From contig JAWKTB010000007.1 in NCBI GenBank assembly GCA_041402005.1, positions 219,666-283,665 on the forward strand: a stretch of 64,000 nucleotides of DNA, in the 5' to 3' direction. Positions 34,667 through 43,038 of the stretch are shown piece after piece. The stretch's first letter is position 1. The number at the start of each line of letters is the position of its first letter. Under the pieces are notes generated by a model, which saw nothing but the letters and a program-made list of their open reading frames with translations, had not been told where the DNA came from and ran no database searches. Source of the stretch: JAJRXR01 sp041402005. Its GTDB lineage: Bacteria > Planctomycetota > Phycisphaerae > Phycisphaerales > UBA1924. Made by a program: the position numbers and the translations under genes.

Positions 34667-35914
34667 TCAGCGCTTCGAGGCGCGCTCCGGCAGCTCGAAA
34701 CGCAGCACCACCGTCGAGCCCAGGGGCGGGTACTTCATCTCAAGACGGACCGCCCGCATCCGCTTCGCCTCGCACCCCAGCCTCGCGCAGATCAGATCGA
34801 ACATCCGTGGGTAGTGGGGGATCCGGGGCGTCGCCAGCGCCGGCGGACGCCCCGCCAGCTCTCGCACCTCGTCCACGATCGGCAGCGCCGAGATGTCCCT
34901 CTCGTCTCCCGTCGGCTGGCCCTTGGGCGTCACGCGTCCCAGCACCAAGACCCGGGCCTCCAGCGCGAACGCCAGATCCTCGTGCGCGATCACGTCCATC
35001 ACCAGCGTCTCGACCGGCACGGAGATGGCGGCGCCGAACTCGCCAACGTTGTCCCCGCCGTTCCGGTACCGGCTCACCGCCGACCGCATCATCTCCCCCT
35101 GGAAGCAGTCGATCGCCCCGAAGTTCCCGATCGGGCCCGGCATCAGCACGATGTCCGTTCCCTCGGGCGTGTCTTCTGCCCGGATATCGGGCAGGTTGGC
35201 CGAGCTGAACGACTCGAGGATGTTCGCGCCCGCGACACCGCCGTCCTCGTCCCCCTCCAGTGGCGTCCAGCTCGGGCGAGTCATCATCTGATCGTCGCCC
35301 GTGCTCCACTCACGCACCTGAAAGAGGGGCCAGCGGACCGACGGTCGCAGACGCCGAAACCCGACGTACCCACGCACCGTCGCCATGTCGAGCGAGCCCG
35401 GGTTGTCGGCGTTGGGGATCAGCACGTTCAGCGCCAGACGCGTCCGCGCCTGCACACCCCAGATCCCGCTGTTGCCCCGGAAAGCCAGCTTGCGGCTGAC
35501 CTCCAGGCGGTCCGTCGACCCCGGCGCCATCCCGTCCAGCACAAGCTCCAACGTCGTCCGGTCCCCGACGTGCACTTCGACCATTCGCTCGAAACGCTCG
35601 GCGGCCCGGCGCACCCCCTCGACCGCCTCGCTCGAAGCCCCCGCCTCCTTCAGCTTCTTCAGGAAGATCTGCATCGCCCCCGCCCCCGGCACGTGGGCCA
35701 GGGCCGCCAGGTTGTCGTGCGACGCGATCACCTTCGACAGCTTCCAGGTCAGCGTCTTGTTGAGCTTGAACCTCCTGGAGACGTCCTGGGGGCTCTCCGG
35801 GTCGAGATCCAGGTCGGCGTAGAGGCGGATGAGGGCGGCCCGCAGGGCGCCGACGCACTCCTGGCAGTCAGCCTCGAAGCTCTGGTGGGTGGTGGGAGAC
35901 GTGGCGGATTCCAT
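34667..35914 (-). CDS. Hypothetical protein with possible helix-turn-helix N terminus
   Basis: A 415-residue protein not recognised. Residues about 20-90 are helical and contain PQDVSRRFKLNKTLTWKLSK, which reads like a helix-turn-helix (SRRFKLNKT-TWKL), and then NLAALAHVPGAGAMQIFLKK. The rest (100-415) is a mixed alpha/beta domain with Trp and Arg rich patches (SVRWPLFQVREWSTG) and no known motif. There is no signal peptide or membrane segment, so it is probably cytoplasmic. It could be a transcription regulator. The ATG at 35914 has a weak ribosome site (GGGCC). The gene lies upstream of the two-component operon on the same strand, with 256 bp between. Confidence 0.6.
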   Translation of the reverse strand: MESATSPTTHQSFEADCQECVGALRAALIRLYADLDLDPESPQDVSRRFKLNKTLTWKLSKVIASHDNLAALAHVPGAGAMQIFLKKLKEAGASSEAVEGVRRAAERFERMVEVHVGDRTTLELVLDGMAPGSTDRLEVSRKLAFRGNSGIWGVQARTRLALNVLIPNADNPGSLDMATVRGYVGFRRLRPSVRWPLFQVREWSTGDDQMMTRPSWTPLEGDEDGGVAGANILESFSSANLPDIRAEDTPEGTDIVLMPGPIGNFGAIDCFQGEMMRSAVSRYRNGGDNVGEFGAAISVPVETLVMDVIAHEDLAFALEARVLVLGRVTPKGQPTGDERDISALPIVDEVRELAGRPPALATPRIPHYPRMFDLICARLGCEAKRMRAVRLEMKYPPLGSTVVLRFELPERASKR

Positions 35915-36122
35915 GCCGAGAAGGCCCTTTCGGGGGCAAACAACGCCCTTCCGGGGCGAGCATACCCGTGTCGTGGAGGCTTGGAAACAACTCAGAAGAA
36001 TTTTCAATGATTTTCCATATGGAAACTTGTGCGGGAGGTCCGCCCCGCGTATCGTCGCCAGAAAGCACCTCGCGGGAGTCGCCTCCGCGGCCCCTGGCAT
36101 TGCCTGAGAAGGAGAGCCTGAC

Positions 36123-36752
36123 ATGAGATTCAACGCAGTTTCGATCGGCGCCCTGGCGACCGCCGCGACCGTCGCCTCCCCCGCCCTCGCGGACATCACC
36201 ATCACCCAGGGCACGAGCGCTGGCAGCTACGCGACCACCCTGAACTTCGACGAGGTCGGCGGGCCCACCGGCGTCGTCGCCACCAACGCCTGGGCCTCCA
36301 TCGGCATCACCGAGTTCCAGGCCGGCGACGGCGTCCCCCAAGTCGGCGACTTCGACACGCCCAACGGCGGCTGGGGACTGGGCGACGGCAACGTCTTCTT
36401 CGGGAACTTCGGCGTCTTCATCACCTGGGACTCCGACCTCACCGAGTTCTCCACCCAGGTCTGGGATCCCAGCGGGCCCCCCGGCATCTTCGGCGGCCTC
36501 TCCTTCCTCGTGTACAACGACGGCGTCGAGGTCGCCAACTTCTTCACCACCCCCGCCTGGGGCGGCGTCGGCGACGAGTGGTTCGACGTCACCACTTCCG
36601 GCGGCATGGTCTTCGACGAGGTCCGCATCCTCGGCTTCGGCTTCATCCCGCAGACCCACGTCGACAACCTCTCCTGGAACGCGGTCCCCTCCCCCAGCGC
36701 TCTCACATTGCTCGGCCTCGGCGCGGTCGCACTCCCCCGCCGCCGTCGCTGA
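36123..36752 (+). CDS. PEP-CTERM-like exported protein
   Basis: A 209-residue protein with a signal peptide (VSIGALATAATVASPALA), a beta-rich body with a run of Gly-rich turns (NGGWGLGDGNVFFGNFGVF), and the C-terminal tail VPSPSALTLLGLGAVALPRRRR, matching the PEP-CTERM form (a VPSP-type motif, hydrophobic helix, Arg cluster). Such proteins are sorted by exosortase in other bacteria; no exosortase lies in this window. The body contains no enzyme motif. AAGGAGAG precedes the ATG at 36123. Confidence 0.85.
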   Translation: MRFNAVSIGALATAATVASPALADITITQGTSAGSYATTLNFDEVGGPTGVVATNAWASIGITEFQAGDGVPQVGDFDTPNGGWGLGDGNVFFGNFGVFITWDSDLTEFSTQVWDPSGPPGIFGGLSFLVYNDGVEVANFFTTPAWGGVGDEWFDVTTSGGMVFDEVRILGFGFIPQTHVDNLSWNAVPSPSALTLLGLGAVALPRRRR

Positions 36753-36888
36753 TCTCTCACATCTCCCCCCGGCATGCGCCACCCAACGGCGGCGCACGCC
36801 TTTGGCTCGCCCGCGTCGCACACGGCGTTTCGTCGGCGTTCGGCGGAAGACTGAACACACAGCACGCACCCCAGACGAGGACCGAACC

Positions 36889-38139
36889 ATGACACGTACG
36901 ACGACCAAGGTCGCCGCGATGCTCGCGATGCTCGCCGGCGCCCCCGCCCTCGCCCAGGTCTCCGCGACCTTCCAACTGATCCCCAACGCCGCCTCTGCCA
37001 ACGACCTCACGCCCGACGGACGCTTCGTCGTCGGCGGGTACGACTTCAACGGCGACGGCTTCTCCGACGCCGGCTACCGCTGGGACCGCCAGACCGGCGT
37101 CGTCACCATCATCGAATCCGAGCAACTCGCCACCGGCGGCGACACCGTCGTCGCGGTCTCCGACGACGGCTCGACCATCGTCGGCAGCATCCCCGAGACC
37201 TCGATCGAGGATTTCTCCAACCAGGCCGCCATCTGGACCGACGCCGACGGGTGGGTCGGTCTCGGCTGGCTCCCCAACGCGGGCGTTTGCCCGAGCCGTT
37301 CTGACGGGTACGAGATCTCGGGCGACGGCTCGGTCGTCGTCGGTCTCTCCTGGGACGGGTGCTCGGGTCGGGGCTTCCGCTGGACCGCCGAGAGCGGGAT
37401 GGAGGAACTCCAGAGCCTCGCCAACGGCGGCAACCGCGCCTCGGTGCTCAGCGCCGACGGGAGCATGATCGCCGGCTTCGCGCAAGGCGCCTTCAACCGC
37501 ACCCCCGCGACATGGGACGGCGAGACGCTCGTCGGCACGCTCCTCGATCCTCCCAACGGCGAGATCGAGGGCGAGTTCACCGGCATCTCCGACGATGGCT
37601 CCATCGTCCTCGGCTCCTGGGGCATGGGCGAACTCTCGTTCGAAGCCGGCATGATCACCAACGGCGCCGTCCACAAGATCGGCGAGGGCTCGCTCATCCC
37701 CGGCTGGGGCGGCTACCCCATGGACATCGCCGACAACGGCGCGATCGTCGGCTTCGACATCCTCCTCACGCAGCGTCGTGCCTGGATCAAGCCCGCCGGT
37801 CAGGACAACCTCGTCGAGCTCAAGAGCTACATCCAGTCCCTCGGCGCCGTCGTCCCCAGCGGACTCTCACTCGAGGTCTGCCAGGCGATCTCCACGGACG
37901 GTCGCACCATCATCGGGCACGGCGCCTTCACGGGCGCCTGGATCGTCACCCTCGAGTACGCCTGCAACGAGGCGGACCTCGCCGAGCCCTACGGCGTCCT
38001 CGACTTCTCCGACGTCATCGCCTTCCTCACCGAGTTCGGCACGATGGGCGACGCCGCCGACCTCGCCGAACCCGTCGGCGTCTGGGACTTCTCCGACGTC
38101 GTCGCCTTCCTGACCGCCTTCGGCGGCGGCTGCCCGTAA
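36889..38139 (+). CDS. HAF-like repeat exported protein with double dockerin-like tail
   Basis: A 416-residue protein. The signal peptide (VAAMLAMLAGAPALAQ) is followed by units of the form SDDGSTIVGSI, SGDGSVVVGLSW, SADGSMIAGFAQ and SDDGSIVLGSW, a beta-propeller-like repeat of the HAF kind, each about 40-50 residues. The tail is EADLAEPYGVLDFSDVIAFL and then ADLAEPVGVWDFSDVVAFL, ending GGCP. The ATG at 36889 is the start because it begins the signal peptide. The function is unknown; the surface location is inferred. Confidence 0.82.
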   Translation: MTRTTTKVAAMLAMLAGAPALAQVSATFQLIPNAASANDLTPDGRFVVGGYDFNGDGFSDAGYRWDRQTGVVTIIESEQLATGGDTVVAVSDDGSTIVGSIPETSIEDFSNQAAIWTDADGWVGLGWLPNAGVCPSRSDGYEISGDGSVVVGLSWDGCSGRGFRWTAESGMEELQSLANGGNRASVLSADGSMIAGFAQGAFNRTPATWDGETLVGTLLDPPNGEIEGEFTGISDDGSIVLGSWGMGELSFEAGMITNGAVHKIGEGSLIPGWGGYPMDIADNGAIVGFDILLTQRRAWIKPAGQDNLVELKSYIQSLGAVVPSGLSLEVCQAISTDGRTIIGHGAFTGAWIVTLEYACNEADLAEPYGVLDFSDVIAFLTEFGTMGDAADLAEPVGVWDFSDVVAFLTAFGGGCP

Positions 38140-38232
38140 TCACGCCGTCCTCGCTCAGGCTCATCCCGGCAGACATTCGATCCACGTAGATCCCACCGCC
38201 CCGAGTCGGGGAAAAGAGAAAGAGAACGCATC

Positions 38233-38889
38233 ATGAACAAGACGCTCATCGTGGGCGCGATCGCGGGGATCGCCTCCCTCGCCTCCGCCGACGCCCAGTA
38301 CCAGGTCGTGATGAACGGGACGATCGACTACAACCAGGCGCACGGCAACATCTTCGAGAACCTCAGCCCCGGCGACGACATCTCCTACAGCTTCCTCGTC
38401 GATGGCAACGTCTACCTCGACAGCGCCAGCTTCAACGTCCGCGGGTACGACATCATCGACGGCTCGTTCCAGGTCTCGGGCGCCGGCGGAACCGTCGTCG
38501 CCGGCCTTGCCGACCCCTTTCCCTTCGGCGCGACGCCATACTTCGTCATCCGCGACAACGACCCCGCCGTCGACGGGTTCTACCTGACCTGGGGCGGCGT
38601 CGACTTCCCGGGCGGCCTTCCGACCGAGGTCCCTGGCGTGATCGGCGATCCCTTCGAAGCCGCCTTCGAGGTCTCGTACGCCGGCTCGACGCTCAGCTCC
38701 CTCGACATCGCGGGCGCCACCGGCACGTACGACTACACCGGCATCCAGAGCTTCTACTTCAACCTCGTCGACCTCGGCTTCGAGGCGGTCGGGATCAACT
38801 ACGTCAACATGACGATCACCAAGGTCCCGGCGCCCGCGACGCTGTTCGCCCTGGCGCCCCTGGCGATGCTCCGCCGTCGGCGGGCCTGA
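38233..38889 (+). CDS. PEP-CTERM-like exported protein
   Basis: A 218-residue protein with a short signal peptide (VGAIAGIASLASADAQ), a beta-rich body (GTIDYNQAHGNIFENLSPGD) and the tail VPAPATLFALAPLAMLRRRRA, with the VPAPAT motif, helix and Arg cluster of PEP-CTERM proteins. The body resembles no known enzyme. It is one of three such tails in this window (28584, 36123, this gene). AAAGAGAAAGAG, rich in purines, precedes the ATG at 38233. Confidence 0.83.
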   Translation: MNKTLIVGAIAGIASLASADAQYQVVMNGTIDYNQAHGNIFENLSPGDDISYSFLVDGNVYLDSASFNVRGYDIIDGSFQVSGAGGTVVAGLADPFPFGATPYFVIRDNDPAVDGFYLTWGGVDFPGGLPTEVPGVIGDPFEAAFEVSYAGSTLSSLDIAGATGTYDYTGIQSFYFNLVDLGFEAVGINYVNMTITKVPAPATLFALAPLAMLRRRRA

Positions 38890-38955
38890 TCGATCCCGCA
38901 AAGCTCGGGTGGAACCCCGCCCGGGGCCCATCGCGACGAGAAAACTCCCCGCATC

Positions 38956-38989
38956 CGCCCGGTCCCCGCCATTTGGTGGGGTCCGGGCG
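38956..38989. terminator. Strong hairpin after the PEP-CTERM gene
   Basis: A 15-bp inverted repeat (38956-38970 and 38975-38989) with one mismatch and a loop ATTT. No T tract follows on the plus strand. It may end the upstream transcript or be a structured leader of the gene at 39052. Confidence 0.4.
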
Positions 38990-39051
38990 TCCTCCATGCG
39001 CCGTAGGCTGTGGTCGCGGGCCGATCTGGCCGGCGCGAAGGGAGCAATCAG

Positions 39052-40293
39052 ATGAACCGCACGCAGACGACCGTCGGCGCCCTGGCCTTGTTCTCGATCG
39101 TCGGGCTCGCCACCGCCGAGCATCCCACGCGCTACCACGTCGTCCCGCTCGGCTCCATCCCCTCCTCCAACATCTGCCCCTGCTTCTTCCCGCAGGGCGT
39201 CGACGACGTCGGCGGCGTCAGCGGCATGTTCTTCAACGCCTCCGGCTTCCGCCACACCTTCTACTGGGACGGCGATTCCATGATCGACATCGGCACCCTC
39301 GGCGGCGAGGACGCCGTCCCCCGGGGCATGGGCCCCGACGGCTCCATCGTCGGCTATTCCGACACCGGCGGGAACCCACAGCGCGCGTTCTACTACAAGG
39401 ACGGCGTGATGACGGACCTGGGCACGCTCGGCGGCGTCTTCTCCGTCGCCAACGCCGCCAACGCCTTCGGCCAGGTCGTCGGCAACGCCAACCGCCCCGA
39501 GCCCGATTACTACTACCACGCCTTCCTCTGGCAGAACGGCGAGATGACAGACCTCGAAGCCTTCGGCGGCGAGTTCTCCAGCGCCGAGGGCATCAACGAC
39601 TACGGCGAAGTCGTCGGCTGGGCCTGGGACGCCGATCGTGACCGCCACGCCTTCCTTTGGACGCAGCACGCCGGCCTGACGGACCTGGGCCTCTTCGGCG
39701 GCATCGGCTCCAACGCCGTCGACATCAACAACGCCGGCCAAGTCGTCGTCCAGGTCCTCACCGCAAACAGCGAGCAGAAGGCGTACCTCTGGCAGGCCGG
39801 CTCCTCGATGGATCTCGGGCGCCTCTCCAACGCCGGCATCGACCCGAGCAACTACGGCACGCCCTCACTCGTCAACACGATCCCCAGCGACATCAACAAC
39901 TATGGCCAGATCGTCGGCACCGCCGACCCCGAGCCGGCGGACTCCCTGCCCGGCCCCTTCATCTGGCAGAACGGGCAGATCTCCAACCTGAACGATCTGA
40001 TCGACCTGTCCGCCGGCTGGGTGATCCGGTACGCGACCTCGATCAACGACGCGGGCGAGATCGTCGCGACCGCCCGTCTCGACGGGCAGGGCTCGTACGC
40101 GGTCATGCTCACGCCCTACTGCGTCGTCGACCTCGCCCCGCCCCAGGGCGTGCTCGACTTCACGGACGTGACGTCGTTCCTCGCCGCGTTCGCCGCCCAG
40201 GAGTTCGACGCCGACTTGGCGCCCCCGATTGGCGTCCACGACTTCTCAGACATCGTCGCCTTCCTGTCCGTCTTCGCGGGCGGATGCCAGTAG
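39052..40293 (+). CDS. HAF-repeat exported protein with dockerin-like tail
   Basis: A 413-residue protein. A signal peptide (VGALALFSIVGLATA) precedes HAF-type repeats of about 45 residues: DIGTLGGEDAVPRGMG, DLGTLGGVFSVANAANAFG, DLEAFGGEFSSAEGIN and DLGLFGGIGSNAVDIN, each with a GQVVG-like strand. These repeats take their name from the HAF motif (HAFLW occurs here three times, or as a close variant). The tail VDLAPPQGVLDFTDVTSFL and ADLAPPIGVHDFSDIVAFL ends GGCQ, the last Pro replaced by Gln. GAAGGGAG precedes the ATG at 39052. Confidence 0.85.
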   Translation: MNRTQTTVGALALFSIVGLATAEHPTRYHVVPLGSIPSSNICPCFFPQGVDDVGGVSGMFFNASGFRHTFYWDGDSMIDIGTLGGEDAVPRGMGPDGSIVGYSDTGGNPQRAFYYKDGVMTDLGTLGGVFSVANAANAFGQVVGNANRPEPDYYYHAFLWQNGEMTDLEAFGGEFSSAEGINDYGEVVGWAWDADRDRHAFLWTQHAGLTDLGLFGGIGSNAVDINNAGQVVVQVLTANSEQKAYLWQAGSSMDLGRLSNAGIDPSNYGTPSLVNTIPSDINNYGQIVGTADPEPADSLPGPFIWQNGQISNLNDLIDLSAGWVIRYATSINDAGEIVATARLDGQGSYAVMLTPYCVVDLAPPQGVLDFTDVTSFLAAFAAQEFDADLAPPIGVHDFSDIVAFLSVFAGGCQ

Positions 40294-40323
40294 AGAGACC
40301 AGCCCGCCACGAAGTCTGTCAGC

Positions 40324-42390
40324 TCACACGGGCAGCAGGAAGTACTTGACGAATCTGGAGAGCCCGCTCGTCGGGCGCCCCATCGTGTCCGCGTCGACCA
40401 CGACCAGACCCGGGCCCGAGCGTTTCAGGTACAGCGTGCTGAGGTAGATGTCCACGAAGTTCAGCTCCGACTCCACCGAGTACCGAGTGTTCTGGTGCCA
40501 GGCCAGGATCCGGTTGGGCGGGACGCTGGCCTCTGCGCGGGCCTCGCCCGTGACGCCGGGGCGTCCGCGGCTCATCAGGATCAGCGTCCCCGGGCCCTTC
40601 GCGACCGGGAAGATGATCCGCCCGAACAGCAGCGACGTGATCCGGAAGCTGACGATCGACGACAGCTTCACGGTGTCGCTCATCCCGACGAAGTTCTTGT
40701 AGTCGAAGACGACGACCTCGCCCGGGCGGAGCTTCCACTCGACGAACTCCGCGCCCTTGATCGCCGTGAAGTAGACCGGGCCCCGACCCGGCCCGAACTT
40801 GATCCGGTTCATCGCCAGGGCGCGGTACCGGATGCGCTTCACGAGCGAGGACGTCGGGCGTGGGACGGAGAACCGGGGCGCCCGCCCGTTGGGCTCGAAC
40901 TTCCGTGACACGAAGAAGTCGTGCGTGCTGGTCTCCGCGATGCCGAACTGCTTGCCCCACACGCGGACCTCGCCCAGCGGCATCGGCTTCTTCGAGGTTT
41001 GGAGCGTCACTGCCGACCCGACCCCGCTCGAGAAGGCCACTCGTGCGAAGACATACAGGAAGCTCTTGAGGCAGAGCAAGCCGAACGCGATGTACGAGAG
41101 GATCTGGAGCAGGTTGAGCGTGAAGTAGATCCGGACGATCGTGTTGTGGGTGGCGTTCTTCGCGCTGGTGATGATCGACCTCGCGCGATCCTTCGCCTTC
41201 TCGATCTTCTCCGACGAGCTCGACTTCGTGTCTTGCGCGAGCTTGGTCATCTCGTCGAAGAGCTTGCGTCTGTATTTCTCGCGAGCCCCGTCGTACCCCC
41301 GGCGTACGCCGCCCTTGATCGACTCGATGATCTCGTGGAGAATGTGGCACGGCACGTCGTACCAATCGCAGTCCGACTCGCTCGGCGCCAGTCCTGGGAC
41401 TTCTCTCGCCGGGCGGATTGCGCCGACGTAGATCTCGTTCATCTCCCCCGGGAGCTTGTTCACGTCCCCCTGGATCTTCTGATCGAGCTGCGTGAGCTGC
41501 GCGTTCAGGCGGGTGAGGGCGTCGTCGTACTCGCCATCGATGGTCGACAGAAGATCATCGCGGAAGTTGCGCTTGCCCTCCTCGCCCCCGTCCGGGGCGC
41601 TCTGCTTGACGACGCCGAGGTCGTACATCGCGTTCGCCGCCGCCTGGTGGGCGTAGTGCGTCGCCAGCGTCGCGGGGACGGCGAAGAGCAGGATCGGCCA
41701 CCAGAAGAACAGCGTCTTGATCGACATCCCGATCGTCTTGAAAATGCCGATGTCTCGGATGATGCTCAGGTTCTGCCCGATGACCAGGAAGGCGACCCGC
41801 AGGCCGAGGCCGGCGGCGACGAAGAGCGCCGCGGGCTGCCACCCGGCGAGCGCGACCGCGAGAAGCACGGCAAGGCAGTACTCCACCGAACGCATCCGCC
41901 CGAACAGGATGAAGAAGAGGAATGCGACCTTCGCCGCGATGATGAGAGCGACCTCCATCATCTCATCCGAGATCAGGTGGCCTCCGGTCTTGTTCCCGAA
42001 AAGGGCGAGGACGAGGCTCGCCGCGACCACGTTCCCCGGCGCCAGCCCGAAGAGCAGGATGCCCAGGCGTCTTCGGAACAGGCACCCGATGACACCCGGC
42101 GGGTAGAGACCGATCCACAGGATCCCGAGGATCGCCTCCGTCGATTCCACGCCGAATTGGCGCAGCACGGGAACATCGCTCGTGTTCTCGAACGTGGGCC
42201 CGCCGACCGAGAAGAGCGAGTAGTCCCACGCGAAGGGCAGCAGCCCCACGAGCACGATGAAGTACAGCACGTGATACCGGCGATCGCGTCGCGGGCGTTT
42301 CGTGCGAACCTTGCGGCCCGGCGCGCCATCGGGCGGGGGCGCCCCCGGGGAACGCCCGCTTTCGCTAGCGGTTCTGGGGTTCCCAGTCAT
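40324..42390 (-). CDS. Multi-helix membrane protein with AIM24-like C-terminal domain
   Basis: A 688-residue protein with about seven membrane helices in residues 40-245, a long charged coiled-coil region (about 265-420), two more helices near 425-450 (LLQILSYIAFGLLCLKSFLY) and a C-terminal beta domain of about 220 residues. That domain (FTAIKGAEFVEWKLRPGEVV, FGRIIFPVAKGPGTLILMS and FVDIYLSTLYLKRSGPGLVV) has the pattern of the AIM24 family, a double beta-helix fold of unclear role. The match is by eye. The N-terminal start overlaps the stop of the HNH endonuclease gene by 26 bp, so the two are coupled. Confidence 0.62.
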   Translation of the reverse strand: MTGNPRTASESGRSPGAPPPDGAPGRKVRTKRPRRDRRYHVLYFIVLVGLLPFAWDYSLFSVGGPTFENTSDVPVLRQFGVESTEAILGILWIGLYPPGVIGCLFRRRLGILLFGLAPGNVVAASLVLALFGNKTGGHLISDEMMEVALIIAAKVAFLFFILFGRMRSVEYCLAVLLAVALAGWQPAALFVAAGLGLRVAFLVIGQNLSIIRDIGIFKTIGMSIKTLFFWWPILLFAVPATLATHYAHQAAANAMYDLGVVKQSAPDGGEEGKRNFRDDLLSTIDGEYDDALTRLNAQLTQLDQKIQGDVNKLPGEMNEIYVGAIRPAREVPGLAPSESDCDWYDVPCHILHEIIESIKGGVRRGYDGAREKYRRKLFDEMTKLAQDTKSSSSEKIEKAKDRARSIITSAKNATHNTIVRIYFTLNLLQILSYIAFGLLCLKSFLYVFARVAFSSGVGSAVTLQTSKKPMPLGEVRVWGKQFGIAETSTHDFFVSRKFEPNGRAPRFSVPRPTSSLVKRIRYRALAMNRIKFGPGRGPVYFTAIKGAEFVEWKLRPGEVVVFDYKNFVGMSDTVKLSSIVSFRITSLLFGRIIFPVAKGPGTLILMSRGRPGVTGEARAEASVPPNRILAWHQNTRYSVESELNFVDIYLSTLYLKRSGPGLVVVDADTMGRPTSGLSRFVKYFLLPV

Positions 42391-42817
42391 GACTCGTATT
42401 GCACGTCGAGCACATCAGCCGTAGGTTGCTCACGTCGTTATACGCCTGCATCCCCTCCACCCACGTCGATGGCTGGACGGCGTTCCAGAACGCCACGATC
42501 GGCTGGATGTGGTCGATCTGGAGCGCCTCGTACCGGAACCAGTGCTGACACCCCGCGCACTGCCACTCGCGGTACACCGTCCCGCGCGCCTGCCCGACCA
42601 GGCCGAGCACGTTCCCCTCGGGGATGGGCGCCGCCGAGCCGTCCGAGCCCTGCTGGATGATCCGCGATGGCGTCATGCCGTACACGTAGTTGATCGTCGA
42701 CTCGTAGAAGCGATAATCGCCCCGGTTCGGTGTGAACGCGCGAGTGGAGTCGTGCCGGGGCGGATTGATCCCCTGATACGACGGGTTTTGCGGCGAATAC
42801 GCCGGATTTCCGAACAT
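42365..42817 (-). CDS. HNH endonuclease
   Basis: A 150-residue nuclease. The first 70 residues are Pro/Asn/Tyr-rich and not recognised. Residues about 87-150 hold a zinc-bound HNH domain: CAGCQHWFRYEALQIDHIQP and then YNDVSNLRLMCSTCNTSHDW, with the paired CxxC motifs, Asp-His and Asn-His residues of the family. AAGGGGGC precedes the ATG at 42817. It overlaps the large membrane protein gene downstream by 26 bp. Homing enzyme, restriction or defence roles are all possible; the coupling to a membrane protein is unusual. Confidence 0.82.
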   Translation of the reverse strand: MFGNPAYSPQNPSYQGINPPRHDSTRAFTPNRGDYRFYESTINYVYGMTPSRIIQQGSDGSAAPIPEGNVLGLVGQARGTVYREWQCAGCQHWFRYEALQIDHIQPIVAFWNAVQPSTWVEGMQAYNDVSNLRLMCSTCNTSHDWEPQNR

Positions 42818-42969
42818 GTGTTGCCCCCTTCGCCGGCGTGACGCGCCGGTCGCCATCGAAGAGCAAGTCTATAGCATCCCGCCGCGCCACGCCGAGCGCG
42901 CCAAACATCCCATCCCATGGGGCTCATACTCATGGCCCCTCGAGCCGGGCATCGGGGCGTTGTCGAGAC

Positions 42970-43006
42970 AAAACGAAAGCGGCCCGCGCCGGGTGGCGCG
43001 GGCCGC
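42970..43006 (-). terminator. Rho-independent terminator of the first haloperoxidase gene
   Basis: A perfect 12-bp stem (42979-42990 with 42995-43006), four-base loop, and on the minus strand a tail TTTCGTTTTG. It begins 33 bp after the stop at 43039. Confidence 0.8.
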
Positions 43007-43038
43007 GGTTGATGCGAGTTTCGTGCGGACTCGGACGC

